Below, piece after piece: positions 44,773 to 55,351 of a stretch of 64,000 bases of DNA. Origin of the DNA: Paracoccus cavernae (lineage in GTDB: Bacteria > Pseudomonadota > Alphaproteobacteria > Rhodobacterales > Rhodobacteraceae); the NCBI GenBank assembly GCA_030410095.1, contig JAUFRC010000001.1, positions 3,366,501-3,430,500 on the forward strand. Reading direction: 5' to 3'. The position numbers and the translations under genes were made by a program. The first letter of the stretch is position 1, and each line of letters begins with the position of its first letter. The notes below the pieces were generated by a model, which saw only the letters and a program-made list of their open reading frames with translations, did no database searches and was not told where the DNA came from.

Positions 44773-45332
44773 TGGATCCCGCCGTTCTGAACTGGCCTTG
44801 CGGAGAGGATCCGTTTCTTCTCCGCATAGGCGAGCTTGAAGCGCTTGACGATCTTACCGCCGAAGGTGTTCTCGACCTGCGGTGGCGGTTGGCTCAGGGC
44901 GCGCACCGAGGGAGTTTGGCCTATGCGCCCGTAAAGGTTCGCGAGGTCATTGCCTGCCTCCGCTTGGGGTTGATTGGTGCAGGGATGGACCGCGCCACGG
45001 CAGAACGCAAATCGCGCCAAGCGTTCGAGGAAGGCGATATCGGCGCCTTGAACCTCATTGCCTTCACGATTTTGAGCAATGCGTTCGCAGGCAAGGAGCA
45101 TGATCCCGTGGGGAGGCGCAAGCGGGGAGGTGACGGCGAAGGTCAGCGTATCCGCTTCTCCCGCCTCTACGGCAATGGCGTCGCACTCGGGTTCACGCCG
45201 GCCCAAGTCAAAGAAATGAGCATGTGGGAGCTGACGGCCTGCCTTGACGGTTGGAACCGGGCTCAAGGGGCGGGCATCGCCATAACGGCGATCCGTTCAC
45301 TGACCAAGAGTATGACGCGCTTGTTGCGCTAG
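44772..45332 (+). CDS. Tail assembly chaperone (fused)
   Basis: 186 residues: MDPAVLNWPCGEDPFLLRIG, ELEALDDLTAEGVLDLRWRL, YAPVKVREVIACLRLGLIGA, and a second module VALGFTPAQVKEMSMWELTA CLDGWN. The first module is the GTA gp10-like tail component and the second the short chaperone usually encoded just before the tape measure; here they read as one frame. Confidence 0.72.
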   Translation: MDPAVLNWPCGEDPFLLRIGELEALDDLTAEGVLDLRWRLAQGAHRGSLAYAPVKVREVIACLRLGLIGAGMDRATAERKSRQAFEEGDIGALNLIAFTILSNAFAGKEHDPVGRRKRGGDGEGQRIRFSRLYGNGVALGFTPAQVKEMSMWELTACLDGWNRAQGAGIAITAIRSLTKSMTRLLR

Positions 45333-45344
45333 GAGAGAGCTGGA

Positions 45345-47598
45345 ATGGCTGAATCTGACGGTGGGCTCGAACTTCCGATCGGTCTGACCGAGAAAAAGTT
45401 CGCCCAGCAGCTGGCGCGCATCGAAGCAATGGCAATCAAAACCTCGCGACGCGCTGAAGAGGCCTTCAAGAAATCGAACGCCGCGTCGGCCCGGTCATTT
45501 GCGGCCCTCGAGCAGTCAGCAGGTCAATCGTTCCGCGGGCTGCAACAGGCCCTGAAAATCGGTGGCGGGCTGCTTGCAGGTGGTTTTGTCGCCAATCAGG
45601 TCAGGCAATTTCTGCGCCTATCGGATGCGGCAACCAAGATGCGCAACTCGCTTCGCGTGGCAGGTTTGAACGGCGAAGAGCTTTCCAGCGTTTACGGAAA
45701 GCTGTTCCAGTCGGCTCAGCGCAACTCGGCTCCCATCAGCTCGCTTGTCGATCTCTATTCAAAGCTGTCTTTGACGCAAAAGGAGCTCGGCGTCAGTAGC
45801 GATGAGCTGATCCGCTTCACAGACGGGATTGCTGTTGCGCTGCGTGTAGGGGCACCGATGCCCAGGCGGCCAGCGGCTCGCTCTTGCAGCTGTCGCAGGC
45901 GCTTGGCGGTGGCGTCGTGCGTGCCGAGGAATTCAACTCGATCCTTGAGGGCACGCCGACGATCGCGCAGGCGGTTGCGCGCGGGCTGAAAGAGGCGGGT
46001 GGTTCGGTCGCCGAGCTGCGCAGGCTGGTGGTCGACGGTAAGGTTTCCAGCAGCGCTTGGTTCCGCGCGTTTCAAGTCGGATCGGAGGAATTGCGACGGC
46101 AGGCCGAAACCTCGCAAACCACGGTGGGCCAAGCCTTCACCAAGCTCGGCAACAGCATCCTTGATGTGGTCGGCGAGTTCGACAAGGCGTCGGGCGCTTC
46201 GGCATCCTTCGCGCGCGCGATCGGGTCGCTCGGCGACGGGCTCGACAGCTTCGACGCTGAGGGCTTTATCGCGCGCATTCGCAGCATCGCGCAGGCCTTT
46301 TCCGAGGCGGAGGCCGCGGGGACCGTGTGGCTCAACAATATCGGGAACGCCGATATCTGGAGCAGGCTGAACGAGGCCACAGGCACCACCGTCAACGGCC
46401 AATTCGTCAACCCCGATTTCAATGACGCTCAAGCCAAGATCGGGGTGATGGAGGGCGAGATTGAAAAGCTTCAGGCTCAGATCGAACACCAGACGACTTT
46501 GGGTTTCGATCCGAGCGAAGCCATTGCACGACTGGCCCAGCTCCGCAGCGAACTTGCCGCGTTCAAGGCCGAGGCATCGGGCATCGCGCAGTTTGTGACC
46601 GACCTTAAAACCCGCACACCGGTCGAGGCGCCGGCGGCTGTCACTACCGGAGAATTCTATGATGGCACGGGGTATAAGCCCCGACGCCAGCTCCTGTTTC
46701 CGCCCCAGTCAGCATCGCAGACTTTCCGACAGCTCCCACGAAACCAAAGGGTGGATCGGGTGGCGGCGGACGGAAGAAAACTGGCGGTGGCGGCTCCAAG
46801 CGCGATAAGAGCCCCGCGGACATTCTTGGCATTGGCGCGGATGAGGTTCGCGATATCGAGAGGTCGATTCAACTCATCGGTTTGACCACGAAAGAGGCCG
46901 CGACTCTCGAGGCGCAATGGGAAATGCTCGACGCGGCGAAAAAGCAGGCGTTCCGGTCAATGATAAGCTCAATGCTCAAATTGCGGCCCAGGCCGAACAG
47001 GTCGGTAATTTGGCAGCCGAGCTTGAGGCTGCCGAGGTGAAGCAGCAGCAATTCGATGATGCGATTGACGGGATCGCAGATCCTTTGCCGGTGCGCTATT
47101 GGCAGGCGAAAGCCTACGCGATGGATTGGCGCAGGTGCTCAAACAGATCGCGAGCGATATTCTCGGCAGCGGGATCCGTGATGCGCTGCGTTCGCAGTTT
47201 GCGGGCACGGGCGGCGGCGGGTTTCTCTCCAGCCTGCTTGGCGGCTTCTTCGGCGGCGGGGACGCCCTGTCAGGCGCCCTTCGCGGCGCAGGCCTCCCGC
47301 GCGCGCCAATGGCGGCAGCGTCCGATCGGGACAGGCTTATCTGGTCAACGAGAACACCGCGAACAGCGAGGTCTTCGTGCCGTCGATGAGCGGGGCGATC
47401 CTCAACGTGCCGCAGGCGCAGGCAGCGCTGCGGGGCGGGCAGGGCGGAGGCAACGCAACCTTCGCCCCTCAAATCCATATTGCCGGCGACGCCAGCGAAA
47501 AGACGATCCAGATCATGGAGGCCATGCTGGCGCGCGAGAACGACAAATTCGTCTCGCGATGGCGGCTGGCGCAGAAAGAAGTCGGTCAGAGGACATAA
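45345..47598 (+). CDS. Tail tape measure protein (several frame breaks)
   Basis: Reads MAESDGGLELPIGLTEKKFA, QQLARIEAMAIKTSRRAEEA, FRGLQQALKIGGGLLAGGFV (hydrophobic), then TPTIAQAVARGLKEAGGSVA, ELRRLVVDGKVSSSAWFRAF, and after a Gly/Lys-rich linker ERSIQLIGLTTKEAATLEAQ and GNATFAPQIHIAGDASEKTI to the end KEVGQRT. The tape_meas_nterm domain and coiled coils fix tail length. At least four one-base breaks (near 45870, 46680, 46965, 47115) prevent a clean reading; corrected length is about 750 residues. Confidence 0.8.
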
Positions 47599-48274
47599 TG
47601 CCGGAAATTATTGATTGGCCGTGTGATCTCGGCGTCCGCGATACCGACTTCTTCCTGAAGTGGACCACGCGAAGCGCCGGAAGATCACTCGCGGGCCACG
47701 AACAGATCGTCGGCGTCAATGCGGCGGTCTGGGAGGTCTCGCTCACCTTTGCGCGGACCTTCGACGGGGATCGCCTGCGTCGGTTCGAGGCGCTGGTCGC
47801 GCGTATGCGTGGGCGCCAGAACGTCGCGGCCCTCTGCGTCTGCGACCCCTATCGCTATGGCCCGCGCGTCGCGCCCAGCAGTGGCCGCATGATGACGGGA
47901 CGTGGTTCTCGGACGGGACGGGCTATGCAGACGGCCCGACCGGTGCGATGCAGCCGCTTCTCGCGAGTGCACCCGCCGCCGTCGGCGCGACCTCGGTTTC
48001 GGTCGGGTTGACCAATCCGGTGCGGCCGAACCTGCGGATCGGCGACATGTTTTCGCGCAGCGGCTTTCTTTACCGCACGGTCGGGGTCGCAGGCAATGTC
48101 GTGCAGTTCGAGCCGCCTTTGCGCCGCGCGATTGCGGTTGATGACTCACTTACGACCAACCCGCCCAAGTTCTTCGGACGCTTTGCGACGGATGACGAAG
48201 GTCGGCGTGTCCGCGAGAACCTCAAATGGGGCGCGCAGGTCACCGTCAATTTCGTCGAAGCTTTCGATCGGTAG
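47598..48274 (+). CDS. Tail structural protein (one frame break)
   Basis: MPEIIDWPCDLGVRDTDFFL, AGHEQIVGVNAAVWEVSLTF, ARTFDGDRLRRFEALVARMR, then after a break near 47885 DGTGYADGPTGAMQPLLASA, SVGLTNPVRPNLRIGDMFSR, FYRTVG-type beta strands and VRENLKWGAQVTVNFVEAFD. Likely distal tail or baseplate component by position after the tape measure; family not recognised. Confidence 0.6.
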
Positions 48275-48300
48275 GGGGATCGGCCGCGCGGGCGATGGCG

Positions 48301-48519
48301 CTAAGCTTTGGCCGGGAACGCTTCCGCAGTTGCGGATTGCAGCGTGAGCCTGAGGTTTGAGAGGGCGTCGGCCCGGTAGGGATGATCCTCGATCGTGATG
48401 CGGGCGATCTCGTCGACCAAGGTGATGGCATGAAGAATTGCTGCGTGAATCTTGTCGTCACATGACGCCATGAGCTTATCCGTTCGTTGTTGGTGTGAGG
48501 CCAAATAGGCGCTGAACAT
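48301..48519 (-). CDS. Small antisense hypothetical protein within the tail operon
   Basis: 72 residues: MFSAYLASHQQRTDKLMASC, DDKIHAAILHAITLVDEIAR, ITIEDHPYRADALSNLRLTL, a protein-like helical composition. Opposite to all flanking tail genes and in a gap of about 275 bp, so it may be a small moron. The ribosome-binding site is weak. Confidence 0.45.
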   Translation of the reverse strand: MFSAYLASHQQRTDKLMASCDDKIHAAILHAITLVDEIARITIEDHPYRADALSNLRLTLQSATAEAFPAKA

Positions 48520-48549
48520 CGGAAAAGTCCAGAAAAGGAGCCTGTGTGC

Positions 48550-49116
48550 ATGGCTTTTACTTTGGCGCAGGTCGAGCTGCTCGATGCCAATCGCGAGCTG
48601 GTCGAGTGCCGGCGGCTCTTTTACGTCAGCTTCACCAGCCAGACCTATCGGCTGATCGAGGGTAATGTTCCCGAAGCCCTCGGCGGTTTCACCTGGCTGC
48701 CGGCGCATGATTGGGTGCAAGCGGCAGCGCTGCAATCGGGCGGTCCGCTCGAGGCGGTTCCTGCCGTCTACCGCATCACAAAGAACCCGCTGACTCTCTT
48801 GCTGGCCGCGCTCGACAACCGCGCCGAATGGTGGGGGCGACCGATCCAGCAGTTTCTGCAGCTTTATTCGAACGGTGCTGCCGTCGGGCCGATGGTGTCG
48901 ATGCATCGCGGCAAGATCCGAGATGTCAAAAAGGTGCAGACCGCCACGGCCGAATACCTCGAAATCAGGGCCGAAAGCCCGCTCGACATGCGCAACATGA
49001 CCCCGCTCGGGGAATATACCGATCGCGATCAGCAGCGCCGCAGTGCCGGTGACCGCGGCTGCGCGTTCGCGCCGTCCCAAGTCGGCAAGGTGATCACGGG
49101 TTGGCTGCGCAGCTAG
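48550..49116 (+). CDS. Tail protein, GTA gp13-like position
   Basis: 188 residues: MAFTLAQVELLDANRELVEC, RRLFYVSFTSQTYRLIEGNV, WWGRPIQQFLQLYSNGAAVG, TPLGEYTDRDQQRRSAGDRG CAF. AAGGAGCC precedes the ATG. The position between the distal tail gene and the peptidase matches baseplate hub genes; the D-R-D-Q-x-R(R)-x-x-GD-x-(G)C motif is typical of such phage proteins. Confidence 0.6.
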   Translation: MAFTLAQVELLDANRELVECRRLFYVSFTSQTYRLIEGNVPEALGGFTWLPAHDWVQAAALQSGGPLEAVPAVYRITKNPLTLLLAALDNRAEWWGRPIQQFLQLYSNGAAVGPMVSMHRGKIRDVKKVQTATAEYLEIRAESPLDMRNMTPLGEYTDRDQQRRSAGDRGCAFAPSQVGKVITGWLRS

Positions 49117-49469
49117 GCGACTACATCCTGCGGACCTGGCATCTGCCTTGGTCGTGGGGATCGGTCGATTGCACGATCTGGGTTGCGGACTGGTGCGTCG
49201 CGCATTGGGGGATCGATCCGGCTGACGGCTGGCGCGGGACCTACTCCAGCGAGGCGGAAATGCGCGGTCTGACCGGCGGCGATCTGGTCGGGTTTCTGGA
49301 CCGGGAATGTTGCCTGCCGGTTCGCGGCGCCGCCCGTGACGGGGATGTCGGGGTGATCGCGGTTGCCGGACACCGCGTCGCCGCGATCCGGCATGGCGGG
49401 AAATGGGCTTTTCGCAAGCCGCATGGCGTCGGGATCGTCCGCGCTAGAGCTTTGAGAATCTGGGGATAG
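49101..49469 (+). CDS. NlpC/P60-like tail peptidase (DUF6950 type)
   Basis: 122 residues: LGDYILRTWHLPWSWGSVDC, TIWVADWCVAHWGIDPADGW, GHRVAAIRHGGKWAFRKPHG. The Cys in SVDCTIWVADW and a later His fit a small papain-like cell-wall peptidase, as in GTA gp14, that opens peptidoglycan during DNA entry. Start TTG 49101 overlaps the upstream gene; no ATG is available in the right place. Confidence 0.68.
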   Translation: MAAQLGDYILRTWHLPWSWGSVDCTIWVADWCVAHWGIDPADGWRGTYSSEAEMRGLTGGDLVGFLDRECCLPVRGAARDGDVGVIAVAGHRVAAIRHGGKWAFRKPHGVGIVRARALRIWG

Positions 49470-49472
49470 AGG

Positions 49473-51519
49473 ATGCCACAAGTCGGGGCGTGGCTCGCCG
49501 CTGTTTGGACAGCGGGCGGGGCGGGAGCGTTTGCGCTCAAAACGGCGGCCAGCATCGCCTTGAATGCGGCCATCGCCAAGGTGACGGCCCCAAAGGGCCG
49601 AAGCCGCGCGATATCCAGACCGAAGCCCGCGAAAGCGCGGCACAGCGCGTCCGGCATCTGGGGCGGGTGCGTGCCTCCGGCACGGTGATGTTTTGGGATT
49701 GGACACGGGTCGGTGGACAGCGCCGTCTCTTCAAGCTGCTTGCGGTCGGGCAGGGCGGCATCACGGGGTCGAGAAAGTCTGGCTCAACGACACGCTGGTC
49801 AGCCGATCGGGTGAGGCGGTCACGACCAGCCCCTACAATGGCAGGGTCTCGGTCCGCTGGCGCAGCGGCTTTGGCGATGAGCTCTCCGGCGGTGCCTTTG
49901 CAACGCTGCAGGCAGGCTTCGGTGCCTGGACGGCGCAGCATCGTCTCGACGGTGTCGGTACCATTCTCGGCGAATTCGACGCGGTCAAAGGCGAGGATGT
50001 GGCCGAGGTCTATAGCGGTGGCGATCCCGATATCACGGCCCTGATCCGTGGCGATCGCTGCTATCGACCCGCTGACGGTACTTATGCCTGGTCCGACAAC
50101 CTCGCGATCCAGTTGCGCGATGTCTTCACGCATCCGCTTTACGGCCCGCTCACGCTTGACGATATCGACAATGCCTCCTTCATTCAGGCTCAGCTTGATT
50201 GCGATGACGACTTGCCCAAGCGCGGTGGCGGGACGATCAAACGCTATAGCGGCGGCGGCAGCTATTCGTTGTCCGAGCCAGTGGTCGATGTCGCGCGCCG
50301 GATCTCGGATGCCTCGGCCGGTCAGATCTACATTACGACCGAAGGCAAGATCGGGTTTCGGGTCGGTAAATGGCGCGCGCCGAACCATACCATCCGAGGC
50401 GAGCATATCGTGGCGCTCGATATCGGTCCGGGCTCCGGCGAGTTCGAGCGCGTCACGACCCTGATCCCGAAATATGTCGCGCCCGAGATCGACTGGCAGG
50501 AAACCACCGCCGATGCCTGGGAGGATGCTGCCGCGATCGCACTCTATGGCGAAAGCGCGGAAAAGGAACTGGACGTGCCGTGGGTGCAGCACCACGGGCA
50601 AGGGCGCCGCTTGGCCAAGATCAAGCTGGCAAAGCTCAACCCGTCCTGGCGCGCGACCATCAAGCTCCGCTTCTGGGGCCTGCTCCTGCTCGAGGAGGAA
50701 ACGGTCAGGCTGCATCTGCCCGAACTCGGCCTGAGCAACGCCCCCGCATGGGTCGACAGCTTCGCCTTCGATGCCGATGGTGACGAGGGCGTGGTGACGG
50801 TGAACCTCATCGCCGCCGATCCGGCCAGCTTCAATTGGACTGCCGCCGAGGAGGGGATCCTCCAAGCACACCGCCGGCCATCAGCCATGAAGCCCCCTTC
50901 TGGCCGCGCCGGTGATTTCCTCGCTCGTCGTCATGACCAATGACGGCCCGCCCTATATGGTGCTCGCGGTCGACGACACCACCGGTCCCTACTATCTCGG
51001 GGGCCAGTATTGGCGCGAGGGCAGCACGCAGCGCTTTGATCTGGAGGTGCAGCAGACCCCAGTGACGGGAAGATCGTTGCGCGCTCACTGCCGAATGCCG
51101 ATCGCGGCCAGTACAATGTGCAGGTTGCCTGGTACACGACGCGCCTCACGGGGCCGGCTACGATCGGCTTGGGCAAGCGCGCATCAGAATATGCGACGGT
51201 GACCGGCATCGAGGTCTTTGCCAATACCACCCCGCCCGATGCGCCGGCCGTCATCAGCCAAAGCGGCACGGCCGGCGGCAGCTTCACCATTATCTTCGCC
51301 CCGGATCTCGGAGCGAACTACTATCGCACCTCGCTCTGGCGTGGCGCGCCCGGCTCCACCTTTGCCGACGCGACCTTCATGCGCTGGAGCTATGACACCT
51401 CCTCCGAGGTGGCGATCACCGGCAGCGTGCCGGCAGGCGGTGCGCGCTACTGGCTCCAGTCGGAGAACGGCAGCGGCAAGACATCGGCCGCGGTGCTGGT
51501 CGGACAATACATCCCTTAA
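49473..51519 (+). CDS. Tail tip / host-specificity protein (several frame breaks)
   Basis: Begins MPQVGAWLAAVWTAGGAGAF, a hydrophobic segment, then after a break near 49600 RDIQTEARESAAQRVRHLGR, VWLNDTLVSRSGEAVTTSPY, YAWSDNLAIQLRDVFTHPLY, SEPVVDVARRISDASAGQIY, and fibronectin-like beta repeats at the end (TTPPDAPAVISQSGTAGGSF). This is the lambda J / GTA gp15-like central tail tip. Breaks near 49600, 49770, 50905 and 51070 each need one base. Corrected length about 680 residues. Confidence 0.72.
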
Positions 51520-51534
51520 TTATTGAGGTCAGAC

Positions 51535-53804
51535 ATGGTCAATCCGACCAATTCCCGGGTACGATTTACCCGACCGGCAGCCCCGTGGCCAAAGGCGATA
51601 TCCGCCAGTGGATGAGCGAGATGATCGCGCAGGTAAATTCCGAGTTCGCCTTCTCCGGCAAGCAGTTCGGATCACGCGCACAGGCCGCCTCCGTCGGTCA
51701 AGCGGGTTTGCCTTCTACCTTGGGCATGATCGTCACCATGGAAAGCGGCGTGCTGACCTATCGCCTCTCCCATCTTGACGCCGACGACCCGCTGTTTCCG
51801 GGCGCCGCGCCCTATTGGGGCGTGGTGCGCCGCGTGGATACGATGACCCTCGCACGCGATGCCGGCCTGATGTCGCTGGCCAATATCGGCGGGACGGCCG
51901 ACGCACTGACGGCGGAACTTCCCTCGGCCGCCAAGCGCAACGGGGTTGCCGCGATCTCGGGGACTTCGACCGTACTGATTTATGTCGCGGGCACGAATAC
52001 GGTGGAACCAACCCTGTCGATCGATGGCGGCACGGCCATGGTCATCAAAAGCGAGGCCGGTGCCGCCTTTGCTGCAGGCCAATTCGGCGGCGGGCGCTAT
52101 TACCAGCTCACCCGCCACGGCTCGGGCTGGCGCGTCATGGCGGGCTCGGTCGGGATTGCCGATCTCGCCAATGCCGTTGCGGCCGAGGCGGTCGCGCGCG
52201 CGCAGGCACTCGCCGGAACCAATGCCATGATCACCGGCGTCAGCGCTGAACTTTCCCAGCCGATGGAAACCGCAGACCACGACGGTGTTCATTGGGGGTT
52301 CTGGGATGGTGCGGGAAACGGCCTGCTTGGCTGGTCGGAAACGGGTATGCGCGTCATCCTCGATGATGCCACGCTGGCGAATGCCGGTCCGCGCCTGCTC
52401 TCGGATCCCGGTCTCGATGTCGCACTGAGCACGGCGGAAACCCTCGATGCGCGGGTGCTCGAGCGCGATGCGGCGGGCAATGCGGTCGTGCTCTGGCGCG
52501 AAGATGGGTTTGACGCGCATATGTCGCAAGACTTTTGGGATCGCGGTCGCGCCAAGCTTCAGATCGAGGGCGGGCTGCTATCGACGACTGCCGTGCAGAT
52601 CTGCGGCGTCGACGGGCAGTCCCTGTCGGTCGGCGGCGCGTTCACAGCGGCCCTGACGCGCGCGATGCTCGAGGCTTTGGGCGGTGATCACTGCCTCCAG
52701 CTTGCCGGCATGCAATTCTCGGATGCGGTGCCGATCACGGATACGCTCGGGCCGCGTGTGAAAGGCTACAACCTGACCAAGGCCGCCACCGGCTTCGAGC
52801 GGGCGCAGACGGGTAGCGGTGCCAGCGGCATGGCCTTTCCGGCCTTCGCTCTGCTCAATGCCCATCGCCGCGATCTCGGCTTGGCGCAGGTGCCGATTGT
52901 CACCAGCTGCCACGGCATCCCCGGCATTGCGATCGAGGATATGGATGCTGATCCGGCGACCGGCTCGGGGCAGGTAACGGTCTGGAGCAATTTCAGCTAC
53001 TGGAACGCGCAGGCGAAAGCGGTGGCGGAAGCCGCCGGCAAGGCGATCTTGCCCGGCTGGCATCTTTGGGATCACGGCACCTCGGCCAAGACCAGCCCGC
53101 GCGGCGACTATCTGGAAAAGTGGTGGAAGTTGCAGGCCGAGAGCCTCGCCTATTGGCGCGGGCAGGGTTTGCCCGCCCCGCGCTACATCCTGACCCAACC
53201 GAGCGGCGATGCCGACACCACCAACGACGGGGCTACGGGCTGGGCGGTCTGCGACGACATGCTCGATCTTGTCGAGCAGGGCGGGGCGATCCTCGGCACC
53301 TGCCAGCATTGGTACGAGATTGCCGACAACAACGTCCATCCCGACGCGGAGGCGACGGCACTTGCCTCGGAGACCTGTGCTTGGGCCATGGCCGAGGTCG
53401 AGGCCGGTCACCGCTGGTCGATCCTGCGCCCGCACCTGCTCTCGCATGAAGGCGGCGTCCTGGTGCTGCAGTTCGCCAGCCTGCGCGAGGATGAGGCACT
53501 CGCTCTTGAGGATGCGGCCAAATACGGCGGGCAAGGGATCGACGCCTTTGCGGGCTTCGAGCTGGTCGGGGGCGCGATCACCGCCCTGACCCTGCGCGGC
53601 AACACCGCCCGCATCACCTACACCGGCGCGCCGACGGCCCTGCGCTACGCCATGCAGGTCCAGAACGTCACCGGCATTGCGGGCAACCGCTTCACCGCCC
53701 ATCGCGGACTGCTGCGCACTACGTTGCAAAAGCCCTCCAAGATCCTGCCGGCGCGCAAACTCCAGCGCCCGGTTCCTTCCTTCACCTTGAACCTCGGAGC
53801 ATAA
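51535..53804 (+). CDS. Tail fibre-like protein with SGNH/GDSL-type esterase domain (one frame break)
   Basis: From ATG 51535, one base near 51560 gives NFPGTIYPTGSPVAKGDIRQ, a fibre-type N-terminus. The central part holds ICGVDGQSLSVGGAFTAALT (Ser of block I in GQS), VTSCHGIPGIAIEDMDADP, and DNNVHPDAEATALASETCAW (Asp/His of block V), the layout of sialate-esterase-like SGNH hydrolases. About 757 residues. Likely removes acetyl groups from host surface polysaccharide. Confidence 0.68.
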
Positions 53805-53806
53805 CC

Positions 53807-54526
53807 GTGCGTATCAACTTCGATTTCACCGCCGCGCCCGGCGCCCATTTCGGCCCCAAGCAGACCATCGACGAGTTGCTGGCCGAGATCCCGAACCCGA
53901 TCGACTTCTGGGAGGCTCGTCCCGAGAACCTGACCATCACCGACGGCAAGGTCTCGGCATGGACCGGCAAGCTCGGCCGCCAGTTCGTTCAGGCCAATGC
54001 CGCGCGCCGCCCGACCTATACCGCCGACGGCTTGCGCATGGGCAATGCGGCGGGCGATGGGCCCGAGGCCTTCCTGAGCCTGGCCGGTGCCCAGATCGGC
54101 CCCGCTCCCGCGCTGGCGATCGCGACCAGGATCCGCCTGCCACCCGCGGCCCTGACGCAGGATCTGCACTACCTCTGGGCGGGCAGCGTGCCGATCCTGC
54201 GCCTGACCTATCGCTACACCAACAGCAACAACTATCTGCGCGCCAATATCCTCGGGGCCGCGAACAGCCTTGATGTGGATCTGCCGGCGGGGCAGGAGAC
54301 CATCGGCGCGGTTCTGGTCGCGGACGGGCCGGCCGTCAGCCTCCATTTGCCGGGCGGGGCGACGGCCAGCTTCGCTGCGGCTGGCGATGCCGATTTTGCC
54401 AACCTGTTTATCGGATCGGGCACGGGGGCAGCCGCTGCGCTGAACGGCTGGCAACAGCGCTTCGGGATGTGGCGGCATGTCCCCGACGCGGAACAGCTGG
54501 CAACGCTGCTGAAATGGGTGGGGTGA
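53807..54526 (+). CDS. Tail-associated protein, beta-sandwich
   Basis: 239 residues from GTG 53807, 2 bp after the fibre gene stop: RINFDFTAAPGAHFGPKQTI, NPIDFWEARPENLTITDGKV, LRLTYRYTNSNNYLRANILG, LNGWQQRFGMWRHVPDAEQL. The concanavalin/LamG-like pattern (WEA.., YTNSNNYLRANI, RFGMWRHVPD) suggests a carbohydrate-binding fibre tip; specific family not named. Confidence 0.58.
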   Translation: MRINFDFTAAPGAHFGPKQTIDELLAEIPNPIDFWEARPENLTITDGKVSAWTGKLGRQFVQANAARRPTYTADGLRMGNAAGDGPEAFLSLAGAQIGPAPALAIATRIRLPPAALTQDLHYLWAGSVPILRLTYRYTNSNNYLRANILGAANSLDVDLPAGQETIGAVLVADGPAVSLHLPGGATASFAAAGDADFANLFIGSGTGAAAALNGWQQRFGMWRHVPDAEQLATLLKWVG

Positions 54527-54807
54527 TGACGCGGCAGAAAGCCGCGGGAGACCGCGCCAGCCAGGCAATGTCTCCCGCGCAGGTATGGATCGCGGGACGT
54601 GTGCGATCCAGCCGCGCCAAGCACAGGCGGCAGACGGGGCGTAAGTTCATCTTTGTCGGGAAGCAAGTAATTCTTTGGAATCGAGTTTTTCCTGTGCGGA
54701 CGCGACAGCGTCGAGCAACGTGTCACGCCCGCATAGGAATGGCTGCCGTGCTCGCCGTTCGATTTAGAACTGCGTCAGCCAGCCCGGGAGGGCGGGATGA
54801 CGAATAA
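54526..54807 (+). CDS. Doubtful ORF after the fibre genes
   Basis: TGATG overlap with the previous gene and the first part MTRQKAAGDRASQAMSPAQV WIAGRV are plausible, but the rest is arginine-rich and of mixed quality. Probably a short gene whose frame is lost after about residue 45. Confidence 0.3.
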   Translation: MTRQKAAGDRASQAMSPAQVWIAGRVRSSRAKHRRQTGRKFIFVGKQVILWNRVFPVRTRQRRATCHARIGMAAVLAVRFRTASASPGGRDDE

Positions 54808-54857
54808 CGAAACAACCTGTGATTGCAATACCGATCGCCGGACGCCGGGGAGACACA

Positions 54858-55142
54858 ATGACGGAAATCCGAGAATTCTGGGCCATGATCCTCGCCGCGA
54901 TTGGCTTCGTTGCTTGGCTGGTCCGGCTGGAAGCCCGCGTGAACGCAAACGCCAAGGAGGTGTTGCGGCACGAGGAACGATTGCGTGGCCTTGAAGCGGC
55001 GCAGCATCAGCAGGCGATTGGTGCCGCCGAGACCCGCGAGGCAATCAAGAGCATCAAGCTCACGGTTGATAGGATCTATGCGCAGATCTCCGCACAAGGC
55101 CGCGTCACCCACTGGGACGACAAGACCAGCCCGCCGAGGTGA
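54858..55142 (+). CDS. Spanin-like membrane-anchored coiled-coil protein
   Basis: 94 residues: MTEIREFWAMILAAIGFVAW (one N-terminal transmembrane helix), then LEARVNANAKEVLRHEERLR and AIGAAETREAIKSIKLTVDR, a continuous coiled coil. This matches inner-membrane spanins or holin-associated proteins at the start of lysis cassettes. GGGGAGACACA upstream. The stop is followed immediately by the first GGCCCCC hairpin. Confidence 0.6.
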   Translation: MTEIREFWAMILAAIGFVAWLVRLEARVNANAKEVLRHEERLRGLEAAQHQQAIGAAETREAIKSIKLTVDRIYAQISAQGRVTHWDDKTSPPR

Positions 55143-55144
55143 CC

Positions 55145-55211
55145 GGCCCCCGAAAACCGCGAAGAACTGGGGGCCGATCCGCTCGCGGGAGTTCCACAAA
55201 GAAACGCGAGC
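55145..55211. repeat. Lysis-region hairpin module 1
   Basis: GGCCCCC (55145-55151) / GGGGGCC (55169-55175), followed by a second perfect stem GCTCGCG (55181-55187) / CGCGAGC (55205-55211). It begins 3 bp after the spanin-like stop in the context GTGACCGGCCC. Confidence 0.7.
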
Positions 55212-55351
55212 AATACCATCATATCACGCCGCCCTGTGAACGTCACGGGGACAGCTGAATGCACGACTTATTACCTTCCGATGGTTGTCGTCGGCTGTGT
55301 CGTGGTTGCTGCGAACACGTTTCACTAACTGGCCAACAGTAGATCGGGCGT

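Noticed and set aside
44772-45332. Programmed frameshift in the tail chaperone
   Set aside because: Both modules already lie in one frame here, and with so many indel errors a slippery site cannot be argued.
49537-50871. Long minus-strand open frame (444 codons) opposite the tail tip gene
   Set aside because: It is the complement of a high-GC coding frame; its translation lacks recognisable domains, while the plus strand reads tail sequence after correction.
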